In this document: positions 42,635 through 52,045 of the stretch, in pieces | How positions within the stretch are numbered: position 1 is the first letter of the stretch | Layout of the letters: each line of letters begins with the position of its first letter | NCBI GenBank assembly: GCA_029856145.1 | Contig: JAHQWK010000006.1 | Coordinates: forward strand, 1-56,235 | Source of the DNA: Promethearchaeia archaeon | GTDB lineage: Archaea > Asgardarchaeota > Lokiarchaeia > Sigyniarchaeales > SOKP01 | Direction of reading: 5' to 3' | DNA: 56,235 nt | Translations under genes and position numbers: made by a program | The notes under the pieces: generated by a model | The model's input: only the letters and a program-made list of their open reading frames with translations | What the model was told of the DNA's origin: nothing | Database searches by the model: none

Positions 42635-43567
42635 TTATATCATTTCTGGATACAATTTTTCAAAATAATTTGATACATGACTTGAGGCAAAAATTCCTGC
42701 TTCTGTGATTAATCCGTCTATATATCTTCGAGACACAGTTTCGAAAGCAGGATTTAAAACTTCAATTCCCTTAGGAGGTTTTTCCCATACTTCTTTTGGA
42801 TCTCTCATTTCAATAGTTTCTAAAATTCCAAGATTTGTTTCTGGATTGTATTTTAATAGTGGAGATGCGACATAAAAAGGAACATGCTCCTCATGAGCCA
42901 CTAATGCTAATAACCTTGAACCTATTTTATTGATTATAGTTCCCTCACTTGTTATACTATCTGCCCCAATTATAATTAGATTAACTTCAAAATGTCTTAC
43001 AGCCCACCTCATGGCACTATCAACTACGTGAGTGACCTCTATACCTGCATCCACTAATTTTTTCGCTGTTTTCCTGCCCTGTAATCTAGGTTGGGTTTCA
43101 GTATTAATTACTTTAAAATTCTTATTTTGACTTTTAGCTTCTAAGAGAATAGCAGTCACCAAACTTGAGTGGCAATGAGTCATTACATTAAATTTCTTAT
43201 CTACATCAGGAATTCGTCGAGCACCAATTATCGCAATTCTTTTCTTTGCAGTTTGAACCATATCATAATATTGACTTTTATATTTTTCAATTACATCTGA
43301 TATAAACTCTGCATAACAACTTTCTCTCTCTTTTTCTAATTTATTCATGATAAATTTCAAACCATTTTTCATAGCAGGTTCAGTTGACCTTGTATCAATT
43401 AAGATGTCAACTGCGTTGTATAGATTTTTGAAGCATGTCTCAAGATTGTCAGATTTCAATCTTTTAGCAAAATCACTTAAAAATTGAATTGCATTAATTG
43501 CGATATTCGTCGCACCTTGGATTTCTAAAGCTTTAATTTTTTGAGCATCTTTTAATAATTGTTCCAT
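42635..43567 (-). CDS. ribose-1,5-bisphosphate isomerase (eIF2B-like)
   Basis: A 310-residue eIF2B-alpha/MtnA-like protein. VMTHCHSSLVTAIL, TETQPRLQGRKTAKKL, VVDSAMRWAVRHFEVNLIIIGADSITSEGTIINKIGS are the features of archaeal R15P isomerase: catalytic Cys in THCHSS, Asp in GADSI, and phosphate contacts in the ETxPRLQGR stretch. It turns ribose-1,5-bisphosphate into the RuBisCO substrate. Position next to form III RuBisCO strengthens this over an eIF2B-alpha or MtnA reading. The AMP phosphorylase gene of the pathway is not in the window. Confidence 0.88.
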   Translation of the reverse strand: MEQLLKDAQKIKALEIQGATNIAINAIQFLSDFAKRLKSDNLETCFKNLYNAVDILIDTRSTEPAMKNGLKFIMNKLEKERESCYAEFISDVIEKYKSQYYDMVQTAKKRIAIIGARRIPDVDKKFNVMTHCHSSLVTAILLEAKSQNKNFKVINTETQPRLQGRKTAKKLVDAGIEVTHVVDSAMRWAVRHFEVNLIIIGADSITSEGTIINKIGSRLLALVAHEEHVPFYVASPLLKYNPETNLGILETIEMRDPKEVWEKPPKGIEVLNPAFETVSRRYIDGLITEAGIFASSHVSNYFEKLYPEMI

Positions 43568-43641
43568 GTTAAATTACCACCATTTTTATTATAGATGATT
43601 TAATTATAGATTTGTAGAATTTAATATTATAGTCAATTGTA

Positions 43642-43821
43642 TTATTTCTCTGAGAGTTCTTCTTGATCTAATTTATAATCCTCAGTATCGACTTCTACAT
43701 AAAAACGACCAATATAACCACAAGAGCATTCATACATATCAGGTGCAAGCCAACCTGAAACATTAACAGCGTTTTTTAAGTTCGGTTCTTTGCATCTAGG
43801 GCAAATCCTAATTTTTACCAT
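43642..43821 (-). CDS. 59-residue zinc-ribbon protein
   Basis: A short open frame with ATG at 43821. It reads MVKIRICPRCKEPNLKN, then VSGWLAPDMYECSCGYIGRFYVEVD, and ends in an acidic tail. CPRC and CSCG form a zinc ribbon typical of small archaeal proteins. It follows the R15P isomerase promoter region on the same strand. It probably binds nucleic acid or a protein complex; function unknown. Coding is supported by the paired cysteines, clean ATG start and stop spacing. Confidence 0.75.
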   Translation of the reverse strand: MVKIRICPRCKEPNLKNAVNVSGWLAPDMYECSCGYIGRFYVEVDTEDYKLDQEELSEK

Positions 43822-44131
43822 AATTACTATTCAACACAATTTATTCAATATTTTTTTGTCTCAATTTTTTTTTAAATTTACATTCTAAGTATAATTATAA
43901 TTTATTACATTTTTAATTAGAGGATATTAAATTTTAAAATTGTGATAATATGGCAAATACAGTAGTCACAAGAAGTATAGGAATGGATTTCATATATTTT
44001 GATTTAATTTTTTAATTCCTCTTTATAATTATACGATTATTAGTATAACAATAAAATATTAATCTCTGTTAATATAAAAGTATTATAGGCTTAACTTCTC
44101 AATTTACAAGGTCTAAATAATCCTATAGAAT
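43822..44131. other. divergent intergenic region before uvrC
   Basis: 310 bases, very AT-rich, carrying the promoters for the zinc-ribbon gene (minus) and uvrC (plus). A 21-codon frame at about 43950-44015 is too short to support. I see no RNA gene. Confidence 0.55.
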
Positions 44132-45958
44132 ATGTCCAACTTACAATTACAAAGAAAAAGTTTACCAAATGAAACTGGGGTTTATTTATTTCTCGATAAT
44201 AAGAAAACTGTTATTTACATTGGAAAAGCTTTAAATCTCAGAAAAAGAGTTAATCAATATTTCTCAAAAACTCATTATAATGATCCATTTTATGAAGAAA
44301 AAATTAAAGAATTAGCTAAAAACATTCACTCTATTGAATATATTGTAACTGAAAATGAGAAGGAAGCTTTGATTCTAGAAAATATCCAAATCAAAAAATA
44401 ACTCCCTCGTTTCAATGTAATAATGAGAGATTCCAAAACATATCCTTGGGTGGGAATCTTTTACTCTGAAGCTTTTCCAAGAATTCGTATACTTAGAAAC
44501 CCTGAAAAATATTCACAAGATAACTTATTTTTAGGACCATACACAGATAAAAAAGAAATTATACGCATATTAAGAGATTTAAGGAAAATTTTTCCTTATT
44601 GTTCATGTAAGAAACCTATTAAGAAAAAAAAAAGACCATGTTTGTACTTCCAATTAAAACTCTGCCCAGGTCCTTGTTTCACTCCTATCACTAAAGAAGA
44701 ATACCTTGAAAATATTAAAAAAATTGAGTTATTTTTAAAAGGAGAAAATATTGAATTAAAAAAACAGATTGAAGAAAAGATGCAAATAGCATCTAAAGAT
44801 CAAAATTTTGAGTTGGCAGCACTTTGGAGAGATAAATTGGATGATATTGATCATGCCACTGACACACAACATGTTTTAATGAATCATGAAGAAAATAAGG
44901 ATATTATAGGATTTTATAGTGATGGCAAATATGTAGCAATGATTATTATCCATATCAGAGAAAGTAGAATTTTAAACAAAAGTTCGTTTACTTTTGACTT
45001 ACGGGAGAAATTAATTAAGAAAAATGAGATTTTAAGTTCGATTTTAGAACAATATTATCAGGACTTTAAATCACACTTACCAGGTATTATTATCATCCCT
45101 AAAATAAATGAGAAACTTAAAATTCTTTTAGCGTTTCTAAAAGATCTCAAAGAAGACATAAAAATAAGAACTCCAGTTAATGAAAATGAAATAAGTCTTT
45201 TAAGAATAGCAAATAAAAACGCAAAAGTAATGGTTTTCCAGCAAGTACAAATGGAAGAAATCCAGATGAATGATCAAGAATTTAGAAAAAAAATTCTTGA
45301 GGAAGCAAAAAATATTTTGAACTTATCAAGACTACCTAAGATTATTGAAGGATTTGATATTTCTAATATCGAAGGAGTTGATGCAACAGGTTCTATGGTT
45401 TACTTTCTTGACGGAAAACCATATAATAAATATTACAGGCATTATAAAATTCGTTCCAAATCTACACCAGATGATGTTGCAATGATGAAAGAACTATTAA
45501 GAAGACGATACAACATGCTCCTTGAAAGAAATATGGAATTACCAGATTTAATCTTGGTTGATGGTGGAAAAGGACAATTAAATGCTGGGATTTCAATTTT
45601 AAAAGAATTAAACCTTAGTATCCCCATCATTGGATTAGCTAAAAAATATGAAGAAATATATCTACCTTCCAAAAAAGAACCGATTGTACTTCCTAAAAGT
45701 TCCTCTGTTTTAAAATTATTTCAAAGAGTCCGAGATGAAGCACATCGTTTTGCTATCAAACTTCAGAAAAAACAAAGAAAAAAGCGGATTACAGGGTCAA
45801 TCTTGGATGATATCGAAGGAGTTGGCCCAGTTACCAGAAATAAGTTATTGAATCACTTTGGAAGTGTAGATAATATAAAAAATGCTTCTTTAAATGAATT
45901 ATCAGAGATAGTAGGAAAAAAGTTAGCAAACACAATTATAAAAAAAATAAAAAGATAA
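44132..45958 (+). CDS. uvrC: excinuclease subunit UvrC with an in-frame TAA at codon 90
   Basis: A full UvrC in one frame apart from a TAA at 44399-44401. Order: GIY-YIG nuclease (GVYLFLDNKKTVIYIGKALNLRKRV), the RD-K-YP strand, a four-Cys cluster (CSC...PCLYF...CPGPC), a UVR helix pair (about 210-245), an RNase H-like second nuclease (EGFDISNIEGVDATGSM, ILVDGGKGQLNAG) and a C-terminal HhH pair (DIEGVGPVTRNKLL). The stop replaces the residue that is normally Tyr or His in IKK-Y-x-PRFN; no base is gained or lost. The rest shows no decay. It may be a base-level error, a fresh nonsense mutation, or suppressed. The downstream part could also start at ATG 44423 without the GIY-YIG domain. Confidence 0.85.
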
Positions 45959-46058
45959 TTTACTTAGGCTCAAGAACGTGAAAATTCCATCCATTCAAAT
46001 TTTAAAAGTCTAAAAATGTAGCTTTAAAATAAAATATACTTAAAAAAAATTGAGTTGA

Positions 46059-47324
46059 TTATAAATATTCATTCTTTATTCTCGAAAGTAAAGCAAAGAT
46101 GATTATTATTGCTCCCAATAGTATAAATGTAATGCTTAAATTCCACATTACTAAGTATCCAACAAGGGGGTAAAGAATAGCTCTTATGAAGCTTGCGAAC
46201 ATATTTACTGTACTTATAACGGTCGCTCTGTTCTCTGATTCAATTTGTAAATTTATTCCCTTAACAAATATCAAACTCCTTGAAAACCCGAATCCAATTA
46301 CAATGAGAATTAAAGGAATACTGACTGGAATGAAGTGTATTAGCGCCATTAGAATAAATCCGATTCCTGGAATTATCGTATAACATTTAAGAAACTTTCT
46401 CTTGTTATGAATTTTGTTTTCTAGAGTTGGAACGATATTGTTAAAGAAAATTTGTACAAGTGTCATTAATGTACTTACGAATCCAAAGAAGATTAATTGA
46501 AAACTTAATGCTTCAAGATACACTTGATAAGTCCATATTAAGAAAAACACTAAAGACTCTGTTATCACCATTTCAACAGCTAAAATTCTTAAAATCTTAT
46601 TATTTGTGAGCTCAGTAAATCCAGATTTTACTACTGTAAAGTATTTATCAGCCTTCTTCCTTTCTAGGTCATGATTAGGTTCCTTTAACGTTAATGATAT
46701 CAATGTTGCTATAATAAAAGGAACAAATATAAGGCTCATTACAAGATTCAATGAAAAATATGCACCTATAATTGAACCAATTGGTGCTGAAATTGCAATT
46801 CCAAGCAAACTGAAACTTCTATTCCTAGCTATTACTTTTGAAACGTCATCTTCTCTTCCAAGTTTTCTCAATGTATCATATGTAAATGCTGTATCGGTAC
46901 CTGATGTTAAAGCTGCTCCAAAAGCCCACAAAGTTTCACCAATAGTAAAAATAAATATGTTTGGATAACTTCCATAAACTAATGCAGCAAATGCAGTTGC
47001 CAATGTACCTAATATCAAAGAGAACTTCCTGCTTATGTAATCCGCTATTGCTCCACAAGGAATTTCGAATACTAATATCATTACTGTAAAGTAGCTTTGT
47101 AAGAACATAATCTCAACAAATGTTAATCTCCCCCATGTTAAGAAAAATGGTAATAGAATTCCTGAAATTAAATGAAATCCTTCTATAAAATGAATTAAAT
47201 ATGATTTCCATATATTAGCTCTCCACTTATTTAAATTTATATAATTATCTTTCCGTTCTAACTCTAAAGAAGATTCAACTAACTCTTCTCGAGTAAATTC
47301 CTTTAATTCTGACATTTTTTCCAC
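46059..47324 (-). CDS. major facilitator superfamily transporter
   Basis: A 421-residue protein with about 12 hydrophobic helices. The MFS loop 2-3 signature appears as GAIADYISRKFSLILGTL after helix 2, and a weaker repeat occurs at the second half. The cytosolic N-terminus is 35 residues long and charged. Substrate cannot be read. It is related in style to drug or sugar exporters of the MFS_1 group. Single gene; no regulator beside it. Confidence 0.85.
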   Translation of the reverse strand: MEKMSELKEFTREELVESSLELERKDNYINLNKWRANIWKSYLIHFIEGFHLISGILLPFFLTWGRLTFVEIMFLQSYFTVMILVFEIPCGAIADYISRKFSLILGTLATAFAALVYGSYPNIFIFTIGETLWAFGAALTSGTDTAFTYDTLRKLGREDDVSKVIARNRSFSLLGIAISAPIGSIIGAYFSLNLVMSLIFVPFIIATLISLTLKEPNHDLERKKADKYFTVVKSGFTELTNNKILRILAVEMVITESLVFFLIWTYQVYLEALSFQLIFFGFVSTLMTLVQIFFNNIVPTLENKIHNKRKFLKCYTIIPGIGFILMALIHFIPVSIPLILIVIGFGFSRSLIFVKGINLQIESENRATVISTVNMFASFIRAILYPLVGYLVMWNLSITFILLGAIIIIFALLSRIKNEYL

Positions 47325-47803
47325 CTTTTTTTAAATTCTTTAAATTTTTTATGATTTTATTATAAAAACATATTTGGTATTTCAATTGAGATATTATCAT
47401 AGCTTGAATGTGATTTCCTAACCCTGAATTCTTAGAATACTATCTAAAAGATAAAAATGATAAAGAAGAAGCTTTGTATCAAACGAGAAAACAAAAGAAA
47501 AGAATCAGCGTGGTGTTGATTTCAATGTTTTTATGAGGATAATGGTGTATGGATATATGGTACGAACACTAAAAACATCATTACCATGATAATTTTATCA
47601 CAAGACGGATCTTGAACTACCATATCTTTTTGGTTAATTCCAATCCAACTATTTTCTTTAATTACCATGATACAATCAACAAATATGTTTAATAAAACTA
47701 TATTATTACCAAACTTATAAATTTAATGGTAAGTTTCTTATCTTTTTGAGACAAAAAAGAGGAAAATGGGAAAAAAGTGGGATCATCATTTCAAAATTGA
47801 CTT
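47325..47803. other. 479-base gap, with a possible gene remnant on the minus strand
   Basis: No full gene. On the minus strand a frame open from about 47730 to 47530 reads IYKFGNNIVLLNIF and MVIKENSWIGIN (ATG at 47668). This recalls the hexapeptide-repeat strands of left-handed beta-helix acyltransferases (VIKENSWIG), but it then loses the pattern (MVMMFLVFVPYIHT). It may be the scar of an acetyltransferase gene next to the sugar phosphomutase. The rest is AT-rich with no RNA signal. Confidence 0.25.
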
Positions 47804-49228
47804 TTAGGAAATACTTAAATTCACAAGCTCAGCTGTTGCTTCGCAATAAACTCTAGCTAACGATTCCCTTTTAGCTTCACTAATAACTCTAATTACTGGC
47901 TCTGTATTTGAAGGATGAATGAGAACAAACCAATCCATTCCATGACCAAATCTAAGATCATTTTCAATTTGTTCTACTTTTTCTCCTTCATTTATCAATT
48001 CAGTTTTTACTTTTATAATAAGTGATTTGGTATCTACATTTTTAATATTGATTTTTACTCTATGAGAATAATATTTAGGTAATTTTGCTACAAGTTGAGA
48101 GATATTTTTTCCTGTTTTTACTAAAATTTCAACAATTTTTGCTGCTGCGAAAATACCATCTCTAGTATTATTAAAATAGGGAAACATAAAACCTCCACAT
48201 GAACCTTCACCACCAAAAACTAATCGATTCTCTGATGAATTCGATATCAAATTCTCCATTTCTTCTGTTAAAAATCGTTCTCCTACAGGAGTTCTAATTA
48301 CATTGGCATTATATTTTTCTGCTATAGCTTCAAACCTCAAAGAAGATGCTAAATTTGTTACAAAATATATCTCTTTATCCTTATATTGCTGATTTTTTAA
48401 ATAGTATTGTGTAATTAGTGCTAATCCAATATCTTCGGGATAACACACTCCATTTTCTCCGATAATTGCCAATCTATCAGCATCTGTGTCATGAGCGAAT
48501 CCAATGTCATATTTCCCATGCCACACCTCCATTATTAAATCTTTAAGATTTTCTTTAATGGGTTCAATTTCTCTTGGAAAATCGTTATTTGCAAGCAAGT
48601 CATTATTAATTAATTTTATATCACATCCCAGTTCACTTAATACTTTAGGTGTGACAAGTTTTCCTGCTCCCGCTCCCGAATCAATAACTACTCTAAGATT
48701 ATTTTTTTTTTTTATTGTTATAAGATCAACATAACTCAATAAATCTTGAATATAATCTGTAATTGGGTTCAAATTTGTAATAATCTGTTCTGAACTTGAT
48801 TGATTTTTTTTATAAGAATTCAAATCAATGTTTTCTAAATAAATTGAAATTATTTCTAAATCATCACTATTTAGAAATGTTTTTGTAGATAATAGTTTTA
48901 AACCATTCCATTGTTGAGGGTTATGAGAACCTGTAATGATTACACCAACAGGGATATTTAATTTATTTTTTGTATGGATTATTACAGGTGTAGGGCATAT
49001 TCCAAGATTTATTATTTCAAAACCTGATAAAATTAATCCTTCTATTATTGCTTGTTCAATGAGAGTTCCACTTGGCCTAGTATCTCTACCTATTACCACT
49101 TTCTTATCTGTGCCATCAATCAATAATCCAAAAGCAACCGCTATTTTTTTAACAGTGTTAAATTTAAAATCTTTCTCAGCACGGCCTCTAATGCCACTTA
49201 GGGTGAAGATTAAACCATTTTCGTCCAT
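47804..49228 (-). CDS. phosphoglucomutase/phosphomannomutase (GlmM-like)
   Basis: A 474-residue alpha-D-phosphohexomutase with all four motifs: active serine GVIITGSHNPQQWNG (about 95-109), metal loop AHDTDADRLAI, sugar-specificity loop GGEGSCGG, and phosphate-binding HPSNTEPVIRV. It moves phosphate between C6 and C1 of glucose, mannose or glucosamine. Archaeal members cannot be split further by sequence. It follows the ROK sugar kinase gene by 17 bases, so sugar to sugar-6-phosphate to sugar-1-phosphate is the likely unit, feeding nucleotide-sugar or glycan synthesis. Confidence 0.92.
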   Translation of the reverse strand: MDENGLIFTLSGIRGRAEKDFKFNTVKKIAVAFGLLIDGTDKKVVIGRDTRPSGTLIEQAIIEGLILSGFEIINLGICPTPVIIHTKNKLNIPVGVIITGSHNPQQWNGLKLLSTKTFLNSDDLEIISIYLENIDLNSYKKNQSSSEQIITNLNPITDYIQDLLSYVDLITIKKKNNLRVVIDSGAGAGKLVTPKVLSELGCDIKLINNDLLANNDFPREIEPIKENLKDLIMEVWHGKYDIGFAHDTDADRLAIIGENGVCYPEDIGLALITQYYLKNQQYKDKEIYFVTNLASSLRFEAIAEKYNANVIRTPVGERFLTEEMENLISNSSENRLVFGGEGSCGGFMFPYFNNTRDGIFAAAKIVEILVKTGKNISQLVAKLPKYYSHRVKINIKNVDTKSLIIKVKTELINEGEKVEQIENDLRFGHGMDWFVLIHPSNTEPVIRVISEAKRESLARVYCEATAELVNLSIS

Positions 49229-49245
49229 TTTTCTCTCTTATTTTT

Positions 49246-50250
49246 TTAGGAGATTATTTTATTTTTTTCTAATTTATATTTAACAAGAGCTAATGCTCCT
49301 CTTAATCCAATTTCATCTTTATATTTTGTTAATTTTATCTTTGGAGGGTGATTAATAGTAAATTTAATAGGATCTTTTTTAAATTGTTCAATTATCAGAG
49401 GAATTATCTGGTCTTTGTCTTTCATCATTGCTCCCCCAAAATATATTGAAGTAGAATCATAGTAATTATTAACTAAGCCAACGCCTACTTTTGTATAATA
49501 AACACAATCTTCAACGATTTTTTCAGATAACTCATCTCCCTTCTTGGCTGCTTGAAAAATTTCTTTTGCAGTTATTTTGGAAATCTCATTATCAACAATT
49601 TGCAATAATAGATCTGCATTTAACTTCCCTTCATTTAAAGCATCTAAAGCTCTATTTTGCACTCCTGTTCCAGAACTATAAGCTTCCCAACAACCATATG
49701 CTCCACAATTGCATCTAAATTTACTTTTTGGCTCAACTAACGCATGCCCAATTTCTGCCGCATTACCCTCTTTTCCAAGTAAAAGATGTCCGCTGCAAAT
49801 CACTCCTCCACCTATACCAGTAGACATTGAGATATAAACTAGATTGTCTCTTTCATCATCTTCGGCCTCAAAGAAGTGTATACCCAAAACACTACCATTA
49901 CAATCATTAATAAAATATATTGGAATTTTAGGAAATTTTTTTTTAATTGGTTCTTTTAGAGGAACTACTCTAAAACCAAGATTAGCATTATTGAATACCT
50001 CTCCTTTTTCCATATCCAAAGGACCTGCTGTAGCTATCCCTATACCTAAAATTTGATCGTTTTCAATATTATTTTCAGTCAATATTTCTGATAACATCTG
50101 ACACACAGAATTACTAATTGAATATTTATTTTTTTTTAATGTTCTTGAATTATTTTTTATAATATTATTTTCATTTAAATCTGCTGTACAGATAGCAACT
50201 CTTACCCACGTACCTCCAATATCAACTCCCGCAATAAATTTTTCATCCAC
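49246..50250 (-). CDS. ROK-family sugar kinase
   Basis: A 334-residue ROK kinase: ATP-binding GVDIGGTWVRVAI at the start, YFINDCNGSVLG, SMSTGIGGGVICSGHLLLG, EIGHALVEP, and the zinc-binding CNCGAYGCWEAYSSGTG typical of ROK kinases. No HTH at the N-terminus, so it is an enzyme and not a ROK repressor. It phosphorylates glucose, glucosamine or a related hexose in the cytosol. It is the first gene of a pair with the phosphohexomutase. Confidence 0.92.
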   Translation of the reverse strand: MDEKFIAGVDIGGTWVRVAICTADLNENNIIKNNSRTLKKNKYSISNSVCQMLSEILTENNIENDQILGIGIATAGPLDMEKGEVFNNANLGFRVVPLKEPIKKKFPKIPIYFINDCNGSVLGIHFFEAEDDERDNLVYISMSTGIGGGVICSGHLLLGKEGNAAEIGHALVEPKSKFRCNCGAYGCWEAYSSGTGVQNRALDALNEGKLNADLLLQIVDNEISKITAKEIFQAAKKGDELSEKIVEDCVYYTKVGVGLVNNYYDSTSIYFGGAMMKDKDQIIPLIIEQFKKDPIKFTINHPPKIKLTKYKDEIGLRGALALVKYKLEKNKIIS

Positions 50251-50355
50251 TATTATCTCACATTCAAATTTTCTGTGTTTTCCTTAACGTCTGGATAATA
50301 TAAAGATTTCAAATACTTCAAATTATTATTATAGAAATAAAAGTTTTTCTGTGAT

Positions 50356-51153
50356 TCAGTATACATTTATTTCTATTTTATTATCATCGATTATCTCCTT
50401 AAAAATGGTGGCAATCTCTCTTTTCCTATCATCATCTATTGAGAAAACAAAATATTCTGCGGGAATTCTCGCAGTTGAATAAATTTGTACAATGTTTGGT
50501 TTTATCCTTTTTAGTGCGCGAGCTAAATCATAAATGTTTGTAGAATTATTGTTTGGAATAAAATCTTCTTTGTAAGAATTAAAAATTAAACATTGAATTG
50601 CTAATTTATTTTTTTTAGGCAATTCTCGTTTCAGTTTAATTAATGACTCAATTATCATTTTAATATTAGGAGTATCATGATGAGGACGGTTAGTTCTCTT
50701 GAAATCAACATTATTAGCTGTGTCTAATTTTGCTAAAACTAATTCGAATTGCTTGACTCTTTCTCTTATTTTATCGATATATAAAGTACTAGAATTTGTA
50801 AATAAGGTAATTAATGGTTTTTCACTAGTCCAATTTAATTCATTCCTTACATCTAATGCGATTTTAAGGAAATCTAATAGTTTCTCGTTCAGAGTCGGTT
50901 CACCATTGTAACCAAACGTAATTGAATTTAAATGTGGAACATATTTTAAAATCGAGAATAATTCCTTCCGAAAATTACGTGATGGAGGTAAATTTATTCT
51001 ATAATTAGGAGAAACTAAATTATCTTTCTCTGTTAATCCAATTTCACAATATACACAATTGTTTGTACATAATTTATAATCAGCTAAAACATCGACACCT
51101 AGAGAAAGTCCTAATCGCCTTGATTGAAACGGTCCATATGTGTACTTACGCAT
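50356..51153 (-). CDS. radical SAM protein (COG0731-like)
   Basis: A 265-residue protein. The start YGPFQSRRLGLSLGVDVLADYKLCTNNCVYCEIGLT holds the CxxxCxxC motif for the 4Fe-4S cluster, and the Y-G-P-x-x-S-R-R-L-G-x-S-L-G lead is typical of the COG0731 group, which includes wyosine-synthetase-like proteins. ITFGYNGEPTLNEK is the GE-type SAM ribose motif. No second cluster or SPASM domain is present. Product unknown. It starts 9 bases after the alpha/beta hydrolase gene, so the two are one transcript. Confidence 0.85.
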   Translation of the reverse strand: MRKYTYGPFQSRRLGLSLGVDVLADYKLCTNNCVYCEIGLTEKDNLVSPNYRINLPPSRNFRKELFSILKYVPHLNSITFGYNGEPTLNEKLLDFLKIALDVRNELNWTSEKPLITLFTNSSTLYIDKIRERVKQFELVLAKLDTANNVDFKRTNRPHHDTPNIKMIIESLIKLKRELPKKNKLAIQCLIFNSYKEDFIPNNNSTNIYDLARALKRIKPNIVQIYSTARIPAEYFVFSIDDDRKREIATIFKEIIDDNKIEINVY

Positions 51154-51162
51154 TTTATTTAC

Positions 51163-51924
51163 TTATAAATGATTATCAATAAATCTTTCTATAGCCTTAT
51201 TTACTAGGTTAGGTTTTTCTAACATAACACCATGACCAGCTTTATCTATTATGTAAAGTTCTGAATTTTTAATTTTATCATGAAAAAACTGCGAATATTT
51301 TACGGGGGTAAGTTGATCATCCTTCCCACATATAATTAAGCATGGAACATCAATAGAACTAGTCTTATCTAAAGTATCAAATGCATTACATATTTGAAAA
51401 TCATTATAAGTTACATCTGGATCTATTTGTGCAGTCTCCAAAATGTGGCCCTCTATTATTTTTTTTGATGTTTTTCTATAAAATGAACCAACTCGTAAAT
51501 CATCTAAGTATTTTTGGTAATTAGGTTTTATAGAATTAAAGATAACTGAGCTAACTCTCATCCTTCCTCCTGTAGAACATAAAATTAGAGCAGAGACATC
51601 ATTTGGATATCTAAAATAAAATTCCTGTATAATAACTCCTCCCATGGAATGTCCACCTAAAATCAATTTTTCTGGTTTCAATGAATCATTGAGCTTCTTA
51701 ACAACATCAACATATAAATCTAAAGATAATTCTGGAAATGTATTAGATTTATTATGGGAAGGTAAATCAATAGCAATTATATTATAATCAATTTTTAAAT
51801 AGAATTGATTCTCCCAAATATTTGAGTTACCTCCTGCCCCATGTATAAAAATAAGCGTATTTTGAGAATCATTATCCTTAATCTGGTAAAATATTTGTTT
51901 TCCTGAAAAGGTGAAATATGGTAT
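51163..51924 (-). CDS. alpha/beta hydrolase, probably starting at AUA
   Basis: A full hydrolase fold is visible only if translation starts near 51924: YFTFSGKQIFYQIKD, LIFIHGAGGNSNIWENQ (oxyanion HG), AIDLPSHNKS, then nucleophile Ser in LGGHSMGG, Asp in CGKDDQL and His in KAGHGVML. The first standard start is TTG at 51681, which would delete the oxyanion hole and first three strands. Upstream of that there is no ATG, GTG or TTG back to a TAA at about 51943, but ATA at 51924-51922 follows GGTG by 7 bases. Full length 253 residues is normal for the family. It is an esterase or peptidase of unknown substrate. Confidence 0.75.
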   Translation of the reverse strand: MPYFTFSGKQIFYQIKDNDSQNTLIFIHGAGGNSNIWENQFYLKIDYNIIAIDLPSHNKSNTFPELSLDLYVDVVKKLNDSLKPEKLILGGHSMGGVIIQEFYFRYPNDVSALILCSTGGRMRVSSVIFNSIKPNYQKYLDDLRVGSFYRKTSKKIIEGHILETAQIDPDVTYNDFQICNAFDTLDKTSSIDVPCLIICGKDDQLTPVKYSQFFHDKIKNSELYIIDKAGHGVMLEKPNLVNKAIERFIDNHL

Positions 51925-51931
51925 TATTATG

Positions 51932-51935
51932 CACC
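51932..51935 (-). promoter_or_regulatory. Shine-Dalgarno before a putative AUA start
   Basis: GGTG on the minus strand, 7 bases ahead of ATA at 51924 (two more ATA codons lie between). It mirrors the GGTGA before the AUU-start cupin gene. Confidence 0.4.
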
Positions 51936-52045
51936 AATATAATTAGTAGATTATATTGTGTAAAAAACGATTATAATTTAGGTTTATCAAAAATCGAGAT
52001 TTAAAATTCTATACTATTACCCAATAGATAATATTCAAATAGCCA

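Noticed and set aside
43950..44016. Short frame beginning MANTVVTRSIG
   Set aside because: Only 21 codons, no domain and no strong ribosome site.
44390..44423. BHB intron in uvrC like the one in aIF2 gamma
   Set aside because: No extra bases are present; only one codon differs from the family pattern.
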